Below are positions 5,705-7,144 of a DNA stretch of 7,144 nucleotides, piece by piece (position 1 is the first letter of the stretch; every line of letters begins with the position of its first letter). Position numbers and translations under genes: made by a program. Origin of the DNA: an uncultured Polymorphobacter sp. (GTDB lineage: Bacteria > Pseudomonadota > Alphaproteobacteria > Sphingomonadales > Sphingomonadaceae); assembly GCA_937894055.1 (NCBI GenBank), contig CALDHQ010000368.1, positions 1 through 7,144 on the forward strand. Direction: 5' to 3'. The notes under the pieces are model-generated. The model worked only from the letters and a program-made list of their open reading frames with translations. It was not told where the DNA came from and searched no databases.

Positions 5705-6976
5705 CTAGTCGACGGCGAAGGCATAGTCCCACGCGGCGAGGGTGCGCTGCTTGCCGTCGATGCTGAAGGCCGCCGACTTGCCCGACAGATTGGCGATGAC
5801 GCGGACGCGGTTGCCGTCGCGCACGCGGTCATAGGCGATGACATCCGGATTGCCGGTGGCGAGCATGACGAGCTTGCCGCCGGCGGTGCCGTTCCACAGC
5901 GCCTTGTTGTCGGTCTTGAGCCGCAGCAAGCCGGCGTAGAAGTCGGCGAGCGAGGTGCCGCGCCAGTCGATCGGGTCACGCTTGAAGAACTCCAGCCGCT
6001 TGTTGAGGCTGGCTTCCTGCCCGCCGTAGATCAGCGGCATGTCGGGCAGGGTGGCCGCGAGCACCGCGAACGCCTTGAAGCCGGGGCCGTAGAGTTCGGG
6101 ATCGCTGCCCGCCCAGCTGTTGAAGTCATGGTTGCTGGTGAAGCGCATGCGGTAAGTGTCGGGCGCATATTGCAGTCGCGGATGTTCGACATAGGCGGCT
6201 AGATCGGCGGCGCTTGCCTTGCCCTTGGCGACCTTTTGCATCAGGTGCGCGAAGTCCCAGTCATAGACCATGTCGAACGCCTGCGCGAGATCGGGGGCAT
6301 CGCCTTCGGCCAGCCAGAACAGCGGCTTGGGCGCATCAAGCGCGGTGCGCGCGGCGACCCAGAACGGTACCGGCACGCGCCCGGCAACATCGGCGCGAAA
6401 GCCATCGATGCCCGCGACATCGACCCAATAGCGCATCGCGTCGATCATCGCCGGCCACAGCGCCTTGTTGCGATAGTCGAGCCCGACGACATCGTCCCAA
6501 TGTTCGAGCGAGGTGCCGCTGTCATAGACATAGCCGCTGATCTGGCCCTGCGCGTTCTTCTGGTACCAGTCGGGGTGCTGCGTGACCCAGGCATTGTCCC
6601 AAGCGGTATGGTTGGCGACCCAGTCGAGCACCACCTTCATGTCGTGCGCGTGCGCGGTGGCGACCAGCCGCTTGAAATCATCGAGCGTCCCGAATTCGGG
6701 GTTGATGCCCTTGTAATCGCGTATGGCATAGTAGCTGCCGAGTTCGCCTTTGCGTTCCTTCACGCCGATCGGCTGGATCGGCATGATCCACAGGATCTTG
6801 ACGCCCATTTTCTGCAGCCGCGGGATTTCTGCGGTGACGGCATTGAAGCCGCTGTCACGTGAGAACTGCCGGACATTGACCTCATAGATGTTGGCGCTGC
6901 GTGTCCACGGCGGCGGCGTGAACGCCAATGCCGGCACGGCCATCAGTAGCGCACAAAACAACGGCAATAGGCGCAT
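5705..6976 (-). CDS. Secreted GH13 alpha-amylase-family glycoside hydrolase
   Basis: The 423-residue protein starts with a signal peptide (MRLLPLFCALLMAVPALA, probable cleavage after residue 18), so it acts in the periplasm or outside the cell, presumably on alpha-1,4-glucans. The four GH13 regions are present: DWVANH (118-123); GFRADVAGR (192-200, nucleophile Asp196, with Arg194); the acid/base Glu224 in WLAEGD; and FTSNHD (279-284, transition-state Asp284). Region II lacks the common lysine/histidine after the nucleophile (DVAGR instead of DAakH), so substrate preference may differ from classical alpha-amylases. The final ~60 residues look like a short beta-sandwich domain C. The ATG at 6976 has a modest GGA ribosome-binding site and the correct signal-peptide start. 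A LacI-type palindrome lies 58-73 bases upstream, suggesting sugar-responsive repression. The exact specificity cannot be told from sequence alone. Confidence 0.92.
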   Translation of the reverse strand: MRLLPLFCALLMAVPALAFTPPPWTRSANIYEVNVRQFSRDSGFNAVTAEIPRLQKMGVKILWIMPIQPIGVKERKGELGSYYAIRDYKGINPEFGTLDDFKRLVATAHAHDMKVVLDWVANHTAWDNAWVTQHPDWYQKNAQGQISGYVYDSGTSLEHWDDVVGLDYRNKALWPAMIDAMRYWVDVAGIDGFRADVAGRVPVPFWVAARTALDAPKPLFWLAEGDAPDLAQAFDMVYDWDFAHLMQKVAKGKASAADLAAYVEHPRLQYAPDTYRMRFTSNHDFNSWAGSDPELYGPGFKAFAVLAATLPDMPLIYGGQEASLNKRLEFFKRDPIDWRGTSLADFYAGLLRLKTDNKALWNGTAGGKLVMLATGNPDVIAYDRVRDGNRVRVIANLSGKSAAFSIDGKQRTLAAWDYAFAVD

Positions 6977-7033
6977 CGGTGATTCCAGTCCCCACAGAAC
7001 GAATTTGCCCTGAATGCCGCCGGTTTTGCGTCA

Positions 7034-7049
7034 ATGCAAGCGATTGCAT
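7034..7049. promoter_or_regulatory. LacI-family operator-like palindrome upstream of the amylase gene
   Basis: ATGCAAGCGATTGCAT is a 16-base palindrome with seven of eight pairs matching and a central CG, the form typical of LacI-family operators (TGCAA.CG.TTGCA). It lies 58-73 bases upstream of the amylase start. On the - strand a TTGACG that could be a -35 element abuts and slightly overlaps it (7029-7034), though I see no convincing -10. A repressor responding to maltose or a related sugar would fit, but the regulator is not in the window. Confidence 0.5.
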
Positions 7050-7088
7050 AAATGCGAGCGCGACGATTGACGAGGCACCACAGCGTGG

Positions 7089-7144
7089 TCAGCGCCAGTA
7101 GCGCTTAAGCCCCATCAACGTGCCAAGCGCCGTTTCGGCGGTCT
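7089..7144 (-). CDS. C-terminal end of an unidentified gene, cut by the window edge
   Basis: On the - strand an open frame enters at the right edge (first full codon at 7142) and reads TAETALGTLMGLKRYWR before a TGA at 7089-7091. Most of its 17 codons end in G or C, as in the genes nearby, and it has the same direction as the amylase gene 112 bases downstream. A hydrophobic stretch followed by a basic tail would suit the end of a membrane transporter such as a sugar permease, but 17 residues are too few to say. It could also be a chance open frame. Confidence 0.4.
   Translation of the reverse strand, partial: TAETALGTLMGLKRYWR

Noticed and set aside
5552..6862. Two + strand open frames of over 200 codons opposite the amylase gene
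   Set aside because: They mirror the codon pattern of the amylase on the opposite strand and show no motifs.
7077..7089. Small inverted repeat ACCAC-AGC-GTGGT after the right-edge partial gene
   Set aside because: A 5-bp stem with no T-run is too weak to call a terminator.

Overview
The window reads as two unrelated pieces of DNA joined near position 850. Bases 1 to about 850 are tailed-phage structural genes on the + strand. Bases from about 850 to 7144 are ordinary chromosomal genes of an alphaproteobacterium, all on the - strand. The fused ispDF gene, the plant/alphaproteobacterial-type glutathione reductase active site (GGTCVIRGCVPKK), the class II DAHP synthase and the strong G/C third-position bias point to Alphaproteobacteria. 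My best guess is Sphingomonadales, held with moderate confidence. The first 180 bases are about 52% GC by hand count, against about 68% in a sampled stretch of the glutathione reductase gene, so composition also changes across the window.

Phage part (1-~850): the C-terminal end of an HK97-fold major capsid protein, a hairpin with a UUCG tetraloop, a 158-residue protein of unknown function, and the first ~30 codons of a T7 gp11-like tail adaptor (tail tubular protein A). The adaptor gene is cut off abruptly.

Junction (~847-859): the + strand phage reading frame and the - strand DAHP synthase reading frame both lose family resemblance at the same place. The roughly 12 bases between are compatible with both proteins. 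The DAHP synthase keeps only its first ~188 residues of a usual ~450-460 and lacks most of its metal-binding site. A phage structural gene facing a beheaded housekeeping gene is not the normal end of a prophage, so either an assembly chimera or an illegitimate recombination/deletion scar should be considered first.

Chromosomal part, read in the direction of transcription (right to left): the tail of an unidentified gene at the right edge; a LacI-type operator-like palindrome; a secreted GH13 alpha-amylase-family enzyme; a small lipoprotein; ispDF (MEP isoprenoid pathway); the CinA-type nicotinamide-nucleotide amidase; a GFA-family zinc protein; glutathione reductase with a long hairpin right after its stop; and the truncated DAHP synthase. 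Gaps are mostly 50-110 bases, so parts may be co-transcribed, but apart from the GFA/glutathione reductase pair the functions do not form one pathway.

I found no RNA genes, CRISPR arrays, insertion sequences or integrase. Apart from the junction, the chromosomal part is ordinary housekeeping DNA, and I do not see a new multi-gene system in it.
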